A stretch of DNA of 64,000 bases from NCBI GenBank assembly GCA_963920765.1, contig OY987246.1, positions 17,108,868 to 17,172,867 on the forward strand, given 5' to 3'. This document shows positions 21,521 through 33,503 of this stretch, piece by piece. How positions within the stretch are numbered: position 1 is the stretch's first letter; each line of letters begins with the position of its first letter. The notes beneath the pieces are model-generated. The model made no database searches. It saw only the letters and a program-made list of their open reading frames with translations, and was not told the origin of the DNA. The translations under genes were made by a program, and so were the position numbers. This stretch comes from Ulota crispa. Its lineage: Eukaryota; Streptophyta; Bryopsida; Orthotrichales; Orthotrichaceae.

Positions 21521-24500
21521 TCACAACAATTGTTTCTCGTAAAAGGCTGTCTGGAGTTGTTTCACCAGAGCCAGCCATGCACCAACGTTTTGGCCATCAA
21601 CTGACACCCAATCAACTACAGTAGCTGCAGGTTGTTCCCACCACTCATCAACCTGCATTAGTGCAAGCAACACTTCATCGGTTAGCTCAATGACAAGAAT
21701 GAACGTTTTTGCCGGTTATAAGTGATTGAACGATTGAAATAGGTATTCTCAGAATATTTGCAGTACAAAATATGTACTTGTTTGTAATTTAGAGGCCCAA
21801 ATATTCGAAGCATCAAATATATGATCCAAGTCCATAGGTGCTGGCAGTGTGACCTTGGTATGCCTTGCAAGAGGAGGAATATTCTAGCTATGGTATGCAT
21901 CCTGCTGGCATCAGTGTGCATCACGTATCCAGATCTTCCCCCCGAACTGCACTCTCCCAGAACGCCAAATCGAAGACATTTAGATACTCACCAGACCACG
22001 TACGCGCTTGCAGTCTTCCAAGCACCGTTGAGCCTCTTGAACTGCACTCTTAAGCTCCGGCAGCCACATTTCTAGGGCGACTCTATCTTCCTCGGCTGAC
22101 TTCTCAGCGCAGAGAGCCACGCTTCTGGTAAGTGCACAAACAAACACAGAATTTTAATGGATTGGAAAAGCCTTACTACGTCATCTGCAAGCCACAGAAA
22201 CATGAAAACATACTCACCTCTCATACTCTGGTATCGATGCACCAGCAGCAGCTAACAGGCCTCGGCCGCTTTTAAGAAGATCCCTCAGGGTCTGCACTTG
22301 ATTCACTGCTTTAGCAAGATCCTCGATTAGGTTCGCAGAAGTCCCACCAGGTCGGAGAAAGAACCGCAAAGAGTCGACAATCTGAGCTAACCCAAAGTCT
22401 CCACTTTCCCCTGCAGCAGATACACAGGTCTAAGAAAGTGGCAAGAACCTCGGACATACATCAACACCTCATGAGCCCTTTAAATTTGAATCAGCCCAAG
22501 GAGAAAAACATTCTATTTATAAAACAAGAAGATTTATTATCTGCGTTGAAAAATCATCCTAGATTAAAACATCACGATTCAATACAGCAAACCTAGGTCT
22601 GCATTAGAACTTGAAGACACGTAGTTCCAATTGGTACATAACTTGCAAATAAAATACACGAAGCATTCCGCGTAAGAAAACGAAGGAACGGATTTGAAAC
22701 TTTGCAACAAGTAAAGTCTCAAAATACCGGAAGAATAATAGGTCGCTGCTGAAATGCGGCAAATCGATGGAACAGCAGATAGATCCCCGCTTGCTGCCCT
22801 TGCAATGAGCAAGTCAGTGCTCCTCTCTGCGGCGGCAATAGCTTCAGCCCCGCTCGCAGTGTTGGACATCAATCCCTCTAAAAGTCCCTGATGAAATCCA
22901 AAAGCAAGTGAATTTCGGTTGCTGTTCACAAAGATATTTTCCATCTTAGTAAGTACATTTTAAATGCAACTCGTTGCTCTGATGTTCTTGGCTAAGTTTA
23001 AGTTACCTGAGAGGAAGCTGGCATCATATACAAGCGGTTATCAGGACTTCTTTGAAATGCAGAAATTTCCCTCTCTAAGAGATCACGGGCGGCGTTGGAC
23101 TTATTTTGTAGAGACTCGCATGTAGGAATAATTGTGCTTGCCGATTGCTCTACAGACGCCCTCCAGTGATGCTCCCATGCAGCCGCTGCCGCCTGAAATA
23201 AAAGAAGAATTTATACATCAACTTCAGCAGTCACATTTACTAATTGACAGGCTTGAAACAGATTAAGAAACACGACTAACTAAACTTTACGCATTTCCTG
23301 CACCGTTCATCTGCCTAGGCTGCATTCATCATTTCCAAAATTTGAAAATTAAGCTGTTTCGTATCAATCTGCCGTGTCTCCTTTAGAACGAAAAAAAATC
23401 ACAAAGCAGGAAAAGATACGTACCATGTTAGCACGGAGAAGGCCTGCGTAAATAGCTTCCAATCCCATACGCCTGGAGTCAAATTCTTCTATTCTTTTCC
23501 ACTTCTGACGGAGAGCTTCCTCTGCTTTTCTTCGTTCTTCACATAACTTATGAAGACGCTGAACCTCTACTGTAAGTGTATTTACACTAGCTCGAACTCC
23601 TGCCAGCTCTCTTTCCTTTGCCCACACCTCTAACTGCAAGCATACAAGAAGGGATTCTTTGTGTCAAAGCTACAGATAAGAATTACGAAACCAGGTAATG
23701 AGAATGCAAAGACAGGGGTGACCATAATCAAAAGCCGAACCGACTTACTTCGTGTTGCCGAAGAGGACCAGTGGTTTGCGAGCTTGTATCTCCGCCAACG
23801 TCATGTATCCGTAATATAAGCTCGTCGCTTCGTCTCTTGGCCTCAGCAGCCTGGTTCACTGCATCTTCAGTGGCCATGAACTGATGCGCGTGGGCTCTCT
23901 GTCAATGTCAGACTTGGTTAGTAAAAGAGACCGGAGAGATGTGAGCACCTGTTACATGCGCACGTTTTGGCTATGCAATCCACTGACGCATTCAAAGAAT
24001 GCACGCAAATGCCACAACCAAGTCGGCAATCTGTGCACGATTATAATGCACAAACTGGATAATCTGGACCACTCAAAGGATTAAATATCAACCTGTCTTT
24101 CTCGAAGTTGTTTGAAGGTATTTTTAGCTTCCTTCGTGCTTCCCCTGGGATTACGGCGGTGCACATTCAACAGGTCGTCTACTTCCGCTGAAATGTCCTC
24201 GAGAACCCTATTGTTCTCGTATCTGTACCTGCACATCTGACGGAACAAATTAACATAGCAGACGAGGCGATCACATGACGAAAAAGACTTAGGATCTGTA
24301 CGCATTTAAAAAAACACACCGACAACATTCAAATGTGCAGCTCCGATTCCCTGCCTTGCTTGTCTAAGCTAATTTGAAATCTCAGACGCAAATCACATTG
24401 TACTGGATAGATGGTGATTGTCAGCTTGTCACAGCGGAATACGAACGATTCATTTGATGCGCTCTTCAGCGGTTCAATCTGTAGATTACAATAAAGACGT

Positions 24501-25802
24501 ACCTAAGCCGTTCAGCATCAGCTCGGACGTCAATCTTCTCAGTTTCAGAGCCAACGGTTGCCACAACACGCTTGGTGTAATCAGCGATGGCTTGTAATAA
24601 CAGAGGGGGATTTTTCAACAGATTCACTGCAATCGCTTTCACTTCTTCTGGAATGCCATCCCCTTCCACTTCAAAGCTCAACTTGGCAGCTTCTAGCTGC
24701 CCGTCAGACTGGTTGCTTGCACCATCATATGCTGGAAAAGAGGTCCTAATTCTATCCAGTAAAGCAGCCGAGAGGACTTCACATGCCTGACGAATATTTC
24801 GCTCTTGAAAAGTCTCCCGCAACACTTGTTTATCCTCGGACACACTGGATGATGTCGAGAGATGTGCATCCGCATTGCCTTGCAAGCGTTCCTGGACGAG
24901 GTCGGACGGCGCAGACGTCCCTCTCTGTGCTTCCCTCGCATGCTCAACATGAACGTAAAGTCGCTTCCAGTACTCCATGAATATGCGAGTAGACTGTTCT
25001 GACCGCTGGTCATACGATTCCAGCAGTACCTGCTTGTGTCTACAACAACCATTGCATTAAGAATCATGCACCCGAGTGTCCGACACGAAGCTAACAAAAT
25101 CATCAAAAACGTACAACAAAGTATATTATCCACATACCAACGATTTATAAAGAAAATTATTTACAAGCGCACCATGTCTCACCTCGAATTATTCTTCTCT
25201 TCGGAAACGCGTTGGCGTTCACTTTCTTCCTTGGAAGCATCGAGCATACGGCTTTTCAAGTCTTTCCCCATACGCTGCACGGATAATCTCAATTTCTCCA
25301 CCTCATGCTCCGCCGCGTCCCTCTCCCGCAACGCCTTCTCAATGGAGTCTTCACTGTCAGCCACCTTCTCTCTTTCTCTCTCAACACCTTCCCTCGACTT
25401 CGGCCTGTCCCCCGTACCAGCAGCCCTCGATCGGCTCTTGTTCAGTCTCCTCACACTCTTTCCAGAACTCGATCGCTCAATCTTGCTCAGCTCCGCTTCT
25501 TTCTCTTTCTCCTTCTCCTTCTCCTTCTCCTTCTCCTCTCCTGCGTCCTCCTTCAATTCACGCTTCCCTCCGCGCAACGGACTTCCATGCACATGAATAT
25601 TACGCCGAATCTTCTCCACCGTCTGGTCCGACTTCACCCTGTCCAACAGAAACCTCCACACCAGCATCATATTCCCCCTGCAAATCCTCCGCAGAGCCTC
25701 CGCCGACGGCGACGCCCTGTATCCCATCTCCTGCTGCAGCCATTCGATGATCGCTTCAGCAGTCGGCGCTCCGCCATTTCCACCACCGCTACCACCCTGC
25801 AT
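21521..25802 (-). CDS. AUG5: Augmin subunit 5 (HAUS5-like), ten exons
   Basis: Subunit of the eight-protein augmin complex, which recruits gamma-tubulin to existing microtubules in spindle and phragmoplast. Exons, 5' to 3' on the minus strand: 25802-25183, 25039-24503, 24228-24093, 23898-23749, 23633-23424, 23192-23007, 22887-22728, 22410-22218, 22124-21992, 21652-21521. All introns are GT-AG and phases join into 818 codons plus TGA. The family landmarks are the N-terminal [14 protein letters not shown] and [36 protein letters not shown] at the exon 1-2 join, [27 protein letters not shown], and a C-terminal [20 protein letters not shown] before the stop. Length is close to flowering-plant AUG5 (about 800). 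The start at 25802 (MQGGSGG) fits the family; upstream in-frame codons lack ATG. Charged coiled-coil stretches lie in exons 1, 2 and 5. Exon 1 carries a (GAGAAG)n tract encoding Lys-Glu repeats. It lies upstream of U2 on the same strand. Confidence 0.96.
25497..25536 (-). repeat. Coding hexanucleotide repeat (Lys-Glu) in AUG5 exon 1
   Basis: Tandem CTTCTC units on the plus strand, read as alternating GAG AAG in AUG5, give five to six Lys-Glu pairs in the variable linker after the N-terminal domain. Unit length is a multiple of three, so copy-number change would keep frame. Confidence 0.85.
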
Positions 25803-26282
25803 CGCTGTAAAACCTCCCCCCTCACATCCCCTCAATCCATCTCCGACTCACCATCGCCGCTCAAAAGACCCGGATCCTGAGCGGCAACACAATGTCAATG
25901 CCATCGACATGAAATTCTTTGAACGGCGTCCTCGAATCGTTCAAGAGCATTCGGTGGCAACAACAACAACGACGCTGGGCCCGCCATAGCCCGCCTGGCG
26001 ACGACGACGACGTTGGGCGCCATTCGACTCTCGAAAGCTCCAGCCCCGCCCAATCGAACGAACTGAAGGCGGGAAAGAAGGCGTTCGTATGTTTTGGATG
26101 TAAAATTAAAGCGACGACGGACGGATCCATGGACGGAGCTTTTCATCCGTCCGTTCACGCCCGTCTAAGAAATGTACTTTTTTCGATTTGGCCAGCCAGT
26201 CAGTCTGGTATTAATGGTAATATAAAGTACCTGCGTGCATAATATGCGTGGAATCTGTCAATGGGACGCCAGTGTACCACAA
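25803..26282 (-). promoter_or_regulatory. AUG5 5' leader and promoter region
   Basis: GC-rich 480 bp between the AUG5 start codon and a MITE at 26283-26531. Open frames occur on both strands but resemble no protein and follow from the base composition. No TATA box is evident, which is common in housekeeping genes. The transcription start cannot be placed from sequence alone. Confidence 0.45.
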
Positions 26283-26531
26283 AACATTCAGTAGCCTGAA
26301 GCGAGGCTGCCTTTCCTTCTCTTCAGGTATCATCCATGAACTTCATTTGACAAAAAATAATAATAATAATAATTTTTCTGACATGGCTGGTCCTCACATC
26401 GACATCTGTGCACTAAACTGAGCCTCTCTCATAAACTCTTTAACAATTTCAGTCAAGTGTCCCCATAGTTAAAGATGGGTGTGGAATATTCCACACCGTT
26501 TCATTTGGAGGGAGGCGCTGCTGAACGTTAT
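26283..26531. mobile_element. MITE, ATAACATTCAGTAGC family (inverted), upstream of AUG5
   Basis: Ends AACATTCAGTAGC and, inverted on the right, ATAACGTTCAGCAGC. It contains GGTGTGGAATATTCCACACC and GGCTGCCTTTCCTTCTCTTC. Begins about 480 bp upstream of the AUG5 ATG. Confidence 0.8.
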
Positions 26532-26551
26532 GCAAACGAGGTACTAGAGAG

Positions 26552-26983
26552 CAGGGTTTTTTTTTTGGTTTTCTGAAAAATGCTTATGTAGCATTCTTTG
26601 AAAATGGTTTGTAGCTTGCAAGTTTCATCTTGTTTTTAGTTGGAGTTGAAAGTGGCCTCTATGCATGGATTTTTGCAGTGTCATGGGATTATTTTTGTAA
26701 GCAAAAAAATATTCATTGACATTCTTTTGAAAATATCCATACAACCATTGGTATTACTCAATTATAGCATGGAATTGGACCAGACAATACCTCAAATAAT
26801 TTTAAAGTGATGGCATCAATTTTCAGTTTGACAAGAATCTTATGGAAGCCTAGACTGCAATGCAACTCTCATTATTGCAATTTGGCATATTTTGAAAAGA
26901 AATTCCCCGTTTTTTTCTATAGGCTTAAAGCTCACCTTTTCTTGAGGCAATTGGACCTTAAATTGCCCAAAAAAAAAACACTG
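26552..26983. mobile_element. hAT-like MITE with 8 bp duplication
   Basis: Perfect CTAGAGAG at 26544-26551 and 26984-26991. Ends CAGGGTTTTTTTTTTGG and, inverted on the right, CAGTGTTTTTTTTTTGGGC. 432 bp, same interior as 54080-54519. Confidence 0.75.
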
Positions 26984-27041
26984 CTAGAGAGTGGCAAATT
27001 ATATCCTTTTCTTTCTTGTTATTTTTTCTTCTTTATTTTAA

Positions 27042-27853
27042 CCCTTAAACGACCATAGGGAATAGTATATACGCTAACGTATAATTGTTCCTCCCTCTGT
27101 CCCAATATAAAGCTCCAAATTAGGCATAGTTCTTGTCCCACTAAAAAGCTCCCTTTTGCTAATTTCAATTGCTGAGAAAGTGTTTTTGTCATGTCCCATG
27201 ATCTCATGGGGGCAAATTAAGCAATTAAAGAGCATTCCTCTCCTAACAAGCTTGACCTTGCCCACATGTGGTACCATTGTTGCTACTAATCATTAAATCA
27301 TTAATAATGAGGAGCTAGCAACATGTACAAATATGGTACTTTTTGCATAGAATTTGGGTGCCCAAACAGTAACATCAAAGTTAGAGATTTTTCACGCATT
27401 TGGTAGATGGTATATTGATTCTAGAACATATGTGTCATTAGCAAAAATATTAAAATAATGAAGAGCCGGCAGCCTTCACAAACTATGCACAAATATGGTA
27501 CTTTTTGCATGCAATTTGGGTGTCTGAATGGCAACATAAAAACCTGAGATTTTGCAGATATTTGGTAAGTGGTATATTGATTCTAGAATGCATTTGTCAC
27601 TAGCATAATGACTAAAAATATAGTTAATTCCTCGTAGAGAAGTTTTTTGGAGCTTTATAATGGGACAAAGGGAGTATTTGCTACCCATAAGAAATTTTAA
27701 TTTGGGATCTCAAGTAGCTCACTAGAACCGCATTGATCTATTCTCCAACTTCTTTGTTGGTCTCAAATGTAGTAGAGGTGTGGATCCATTCCAAATACAA
27801 GAAAAATACTCTGTATTGTATTGATCGCAAAGGGCCTTTTGGTTGTTTAAGAG
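27042..27853. mobile_element. piggyBac-like MITE, family B, split by a Stowaway-like MITE
   Basis: TTAA at 27038-27041 and 27854-27857. Outer ends CCCTTAAACGACCATAGGG and, inverted on the right, CTCTTAAACAACC. The 584 bp element at 27091-27674 lies inside; without it the unit is about 228 bp, like other family B copies. Confidence 0.72.
27091..27674. mobile_element. Stowaway-like MITE, AAAGCTCC subfamily
   Basis: Ends CTCCCTCTGTCCCAATATAA and, inverted on the right, CTCCCTTTGTCCCATTATAA; TA flank on the right. 584 bp, nested in piggyBac-like 27042-27853. Same family as 42730-43310, inverted. Confidence 0.8.
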
Positions 27854-27877
27854 TTAATCTCTTTTTCCATTGCTTAA

Positions 27878-28111
27878 TCCTTAACGGACCAAGCTACTAT
27901 AATGCATAGTATGTACGGTGCTATATAACTGGCATTTGCTACCAACAAAAAGTTTTAATTTGGAATCTTGACTACCTCACTAGAACAGAATTGATCTATA
28001 TTCTAACTTCTTTGTTGATCTCAAATGTAATAAAGGTGTGGATGCACTCCAAATATAAGAAAAATACTCCATATTGTACTGGTCACAAAGGGCTGCTTGG
28101 CAGTTTAAGGG
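27878..28111. mobile_element. piggyBac-like MITE, family B
   Basis: TTAA at 27874-27877 and 28112-28115. Ends TCCTTAACGGACC and, inverted on the right, CCCTTAAACTGCC. 234 bp, located about 20 bp from the previous family B copy. Confidence 0.74.
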
Positions 28112-28364
28112 TTAATCCTTGAGCTCCTAGCCCAAATTCATGCTGTATTGGATCTCATTGCAAATAATTTGGCGTCGTAAGTTCAAAAACAACATCTAGA
28201 AGAGTTAGCCATTGATATTGCATGAGGCTTAGGATCTGCAATTGTGTGAAAAATTTGGTAAGTTTTCATCGTACAGATCAAAAGATTATGACGGTCAAAA
28301 AGAACAAACTATTGAATACTAGTATACAAGCACACGCTTTGCGTGAGTAGGACATGTATGAGTA

Positions 28365-28802
28365 ATGCAACATTCAACTTTACAAAAATTGATATCTTGC
28401 AAATCAATTGGTCTAGAATCTAATCTTGCCATGTACTATACAAAAAATCAACAACTCCCAATTGGTTTAGAATCTATCCACATGCACCATCACTTTGGTC
28501 CTTTTTTGAGACCAACAATACCAATTGCTTTCATTACAATGCAATTCTTTTATATTTTGCTAGGAGGCGCTTGGCATTTTATTGATTTCTAGTACATGGT
28601 TGGAGGGCGTTTGGTGTTCTACATTTGGAATATCCTTTATTGTTTCAACTTCCAACAGAAAGTTTTACAAAATTTTGGAATGAACATGGTTATAGAACAC
28701 TTGGTGTTCTATTTGTTGGGCATGCTTTGTTGCTTCAATTTACAACAAAACATTTTAGAGGGTTCTGGAAAAGGACGCACTTAGGGAAATCCTCCCACTT
28801 AG
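28365..28802. repeat. Dispersed repeat, copy 2, with tandem sub-repeats
   Basis: Direct copy of 8268-8710 with the same tandem structure. It ends where a Stowaway-like MITE begins. Confidence 0.65.
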
Positions 28803-28804
28803 TA

Positions 28805-29164
28805 CTCCCTCCGTCCCAAATGATCTTCCCGTTGACCTTTATTTAGTGTCCCAAAATGGTCTTCTTGTTGGAGGAAGAAAGGAGGTAGTGACACTTGCAC
28901 ATAGTCCAAAAGCATGGGCATGCTAACCAATCCCACGCCATCAAGTGAGTGGCCACCGGTGCTCTTCAAAAATGCCTCAAAAATTCAATTTTCAAGCACT
29001 TTGAAACCACACTTTGAAAACTAATTTGGAACTCAAAATTTCAGAACAATAGGAGGACATCAAACTCTATTCATAAGTTCAACTTTTTTTTGAAAAATGG
29101 TTCTTTTCTAGTCTAATTTACAACATTTTGTGTAACAGGAAGATCATTTTACGACAGAGGGAGT
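28805..29164. mobile_element. Stowaway-like MITE, GATCTTCC subfamily
   Basis: TA target duplication (28803-28804, 29165-29166). Ends CTCCCTCCGTCCCAAATGAT and, inverted on the right, CTCCCTCTGTCGTAAAATGA. The CTCCCTCYGTCCC terminus is the plant Stowaway (Tc1/mariner) type. 360 bp. Confidence 0.82.
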
Positions 29165-29166
29165 AG

Positions 29167-30407
29167 TATAGATGGAGAGGCTAGTCTTGGGGTGCTGGGA
29201 GGCTCAAGGGTCCATGGTTTTCTTAATCAAACGATTTTGGGTGATTATCGTTCTTTCAAACACCGGTCAATCTCCATAACTTCGCTTTTATCCCTCCAAC
29301 TTTTCTTTCTTTCAATCTTATCCCCTTCAACTTTTTGTAGACCCCCATGTTTTGTTTGTTTTATATTATGCAATATAAATTTTCAAATTTCTTCTTTGTA
29401 AGAATCCGTTGATTCAAAGAATGGATGTACTTCATTTCCTGAAATGTATATTGCATTCAATAAAGAAGTATCTTTTACTATGACCTCAACGAAAAAAGCA
29501 GTAAAATAGTAACAAGAAAAACCATTTTAGTTAAAAATCGTACATTATAAACTCATGACGAGAAGAAATTTGAAGACCGTTTATGTTTTATTCACAACCT
29601 CTTAAAGGGAAAGTTTCAAAATTTTGGTTTTTTATATTATTGATGAAAATTGGTGAGTACAATAAATATTAGTAAGTACAATCCTAGATCCATACATATG
29701 GATTTCATTAGTGGATCACATTATAGCTTTTGCTTCAGAGTTGTCACCGAATCATTTTTTGAATTGCAGTTTGTAATATGTCCTCTTCTTTTTTGAAAAA
29801 CTAACATGCTTCATAGAAATTGGGAAGTATAAGGTAAAAAGAGGTTACTAGAATCAAAAAGGGTTGAGAGTGGAAAAAGGGTTTGAACTCAAATACAACC
29901 CTTAATATCATCTTCAAACCAATATGTTATTTTATGTATACATTTTTAATTTAATTGAAGATGTGAGTTTGTGGAAGTGTAGTTACTCTTAACCCAAAAG
30001 ATTAAATTAATATATTTTTTTTGGCAACATAGCAATTTTGAGCATTTGGTTGTGAACAAAACCTTCTATGCACTCTATTAGGTTTTGGACAAAACTCATG
30101 TGCAAGGATTACCTTTCCAATGCATTATTCCAAAAACAATCGAACAAAATTATAAGAAATTTTGAATATACTTAGGATCCTTTTCAAATTAGGGAGAGTG
30201 GGCCCAAGAATTTATAATACACCTAAGGTTTCTTCACATGAGCAAGAAGGGAAAGGTAAGGCAAGCTACATTGTGTTAAAAAAAATCAGAGCACACAAAG
30301 TTGGATCTAGTTTTTAAATATACACCTACAAAAATTTCAAGTACAGTGACACAATTTTGACATATACAATTTGAACTTGATTTTTTCAAAAAAACAAGAC
30401 ATATCAA
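29167..30407. other. No gene recognised
   Basis: AT-rich sequence with no long frame or clear terminal repeat. Confidence 0.4.
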
Positions 30408-30832
30408 CCCCTAAAGGACTGATTGTCAGTTCAGGGGACAAATGGGATTTTGGGCATGTATCAAGCCATATCTACGAGCAAACTAAAAGTCCTCATAACT
30501 TTTGTCTTATTTATTGGAAATGAGTGATTCAAAGCTTCCCATGTATATGTAAACTCAAAGAACCAATTTCAGATTTTTACTTTAAAAAGACGTAAATTTA
30601 AAAAAAGTTTTTGGGCTGCCTAGACCATTCAACCTCTCCAATTTTTTAGAAATTCATTTTCTACTTCTTCAAAAAATGTTGGAATGAAGAAAAATCTATA
30701 TGCCCACACATATTTTTGAATTCCACATTTTCCATAAAAGTTTCAAAAAATCACACAAAGTAGTTTAGCCATAGCTAGATACATGCCCAAAATCCCATTT
30801 GTCCCCCAAATGGATAGTTAGTACTTTAGGGG
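30408..30832. mobile_element. piggyBac-like MITE, family C
   Basis: TCAA left, TTAA right (30833-30836). Ends CCCCTAAAGGACTG and, inverted on the right, CCCCTAAAGTACTA. Inverted subterminal blocks around GACAAATGGGATTTTGGGCA extend pairing to about 60 bp. Related to 61951-62860. Confidence 0.72.
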
Positions 30833-30836
30833 TTAA

Positions 30837-31562
30837 AGGATGTCAATGTTGTTCAATTTTTTGAATACATGCTTCTACGAAGAAGACGTACGTGGAGTTT
30901 CAAATTTCTGGCTTTGTAAGCAATTTCTTGCAAAATTCTATGTACATTTCTTTTTATAGGTTTTGTACATTTCCAAAGACGTTGAAATTTTAGAACAACA
31001 AGCTAACTTGTTTATAGCATCAAGAACTCTAACAAGCAAATACCATGTAGCTATTTGTAAAGTTAACCAAATCTTATTTTCAGGAGATTTGCCCAAAATT
31101 TAGCATGTCCGAGAAAACACAAATCATAGTGATCAACCTCATGATTTCTCAAATCACAAGGGAGTTGATGCCAAAAATTTCAGAGTGGCTAATGACTATA
31201 GAGATGCCTCCAAGGTCTTATAATTACATTCCACAAAATATTCCTTGACTTTTGTCTATGTCTTGATTTAGCACATGCCCCTCTACACTGATTCCACATC
31301 ATGAACACACAAAACCTTTGGGAGTTAAATAAACACTTTGTGTCATTGAAGAATTAATCATATGTTTATAAAGGTAAAAGTAGAAATCATGTTGGAACCT
31401 TTTGTGAGAGTTATAGGATTTTTCCAATTAAATGAAGTTTATTTGCAAAGATTGGAGGTTAGCTATTGTAAAAAAATTGTATTTCTCTTTTCATTGTTTG
31501 GGTTATATAGATGATTGTGCATAGTTTATAAGAATAATAATCATAGTTTTTCAATATTGATA
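30837..31562. other. No gene recognised
   Basis: AT-rich spacer between piggyBac-like families C and D. Confidence 0.4.
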
Positions 31563-31566
31563 TTAA

Positions 31567-32503
31567 CCCCTAAAGCCCAATGGGTGTTACAGAGAAAAAT
31601 AAGACCAAAATTATCATTTTTTGATGACTTTTTTTGAATTCAAGTAATTTTTTTTTGAGTTTCAATCATACAAAAGTGCAAAATACATGTAAGGCAATGT
31701 GTGAAAACAAATTCAGCCCATTTGGTCACGTAGATTGTAAGGTTATAATGTTTGAAGTGAAAAAAACAATTTTTTTCATTCTTGCAAAGTAAGGTTAGCA
31801 GACTTTGAGCCCTCTTAAAGTAGATTTTTTGCTCTACAAAAAATAAGATTTTTGACCATTCACAAGTATATGATGTTAGGTTCACTTATCAAAAATTTCA
31901 AAAGCAAATATAGAATCTAGCTTATTCCAAATCACCCTACAATTCAAGGAGGTTCAATGAATTGGCAATACACTAGTCATTTTTTCATGATTTCTTGTGC
32001 AATAAAGAAGTCTTTTATTTGAAATCCAAATGGCCAAATGTTAAAGACAAACATCAGAAATATGCAGAAAAAAATCAAGAGCTTGGCATTCACAGAATGA
32101 AAGATAATAGGGCCTGCAGTTAGAAGAAAATGTCTTTTCTTGAAACCGCCCAAACATAGTTAACAAAGTTTGACTCCTCTTGGAATGTGATGTGAGAGCT
32201 CAATTTTTTTCTTGATGATTGTGTACCATATTTTATTAGTTACATACACGCCAAGTTTCCAAAGTTAATGAGAGCTTTAGCATAAGATTCTCCAAAGATG
32301 CCCATACTGCCCAAGGTGCCCAAATTCTTTTGGGCAGCATAACTTTTTACTCAAGCATCCAATTAGAATTTTGTTTTCTCACACAAAGGTATTCATTAAG
32401 TGCATCTTGTTTTCAAATTTCAAAGCCATCCGCCAAAAATTGACTTCATAGGAACCTACCCAACTTTCAACCAACTGTTGAACGAGCTTTTGTGGTTTAG
32501 GGG
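31567..32503. mobile_element. piggyBac-like MITE, family D (937 bp)
   Basis: TTAA at 31563-31566 and 32504-32507. Ends CCCCTAAAGCCC and, inverted on the right, CCCCTAAACCAC. The interior is shared, inverted, with 62926-63879. It lies downstream of the BT1-like gene. Confidence 0.74.
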
Positions 32504-32507
32504 TTAA

Positions 32508-33503
32508 CATAAATTCATTTGAAAAGTACAAAATGAACAGTTTATAGAAGATAAATCATTTCATTAAACATTGCATTTTCATCTAAAATTGTTAATTACA
32601 AAAACAAAAAAAAACACCGTATTACATGCAAAGTTCAAATGCTTAGTGCCTTCCTTCAAAAGTGGAATAGAAAACATTTTACTGGACAACGCTACAAGGG
32701 AAGCACTTGATTACTCTCATCAGTGATTCACTCTTAGTTTTTCAACAATGTATTTACTACTTACATATTGTGCATGTTATGAATGGATGTCAGTAATGGT
32801 AATTTCTATCTGCCAAAACAGTAAACAGTTGTAATTTCATTGCTAATTACAAACATTGAAAGTAAGCAAGGCAAATTTAATAATCAACTTCAATAGGGAT
32901 ACAAATTACCAACAAAGAACTGTGTAGTATAGATATATCATCTAACTTTTTAGAAGTACATTTTTCTATAGTGTGTTGTTCTTAAGTTGTACTTAGGAAC
33001 TAGCTTCCTAATGTTATATTTGAAGTAACTCAGTTACTAAGATCATTTTGGATTTAAATTTATCAATGTAAATTTATTTAGAGTAAAATAAGCAAGATAC
33101 CGCTCAACTAACTTCACCTTTGGATGGATATATCAACTTGTAAGTAGGTGATTAGCAAGTTATGATCATGCAACACTTAGTATATTTGCAAATTAATGGA
33201 TGCAATCTAATTGTATTAACAAAGTTGACGTTATTTTACCATTTATGGTTTAGATGGATGTAAAGGATCCATTTGCTTCCAAAATTTAATTAAACAACAT
33301 CAACTAGGTAATTCATATATAGATTGAAATATATCAGGTGAGTGGAAACATGTTATTACTTTTTTCCTTTTAATTAATAATTGAGTTGCCTAGATATTGA
33401 TATCCTAATTGTTTATTGGGAAAAAGATTCTACATGACTTACACTCTTATTTGTTTTACTCCATTTGTGGTTTTACTTTTTGTGTGACATCAAGATAACT
33501 TAC
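32508..33503. other. Downstream of BT1-like exons; expected C-terminal exons not found
   Basis: Reading the minus strand, candidate acceptors either meet a stop at once or lead to very short frames. No sequence resembling the last BT1 helices was recognised. Confidence 0.4.

Noticed and set aside
25803-25835. Eleven extra N-terminal codons for AUG5
   Set aside because: The upstream codon is TTG; the first ATG gives the family-typical start.
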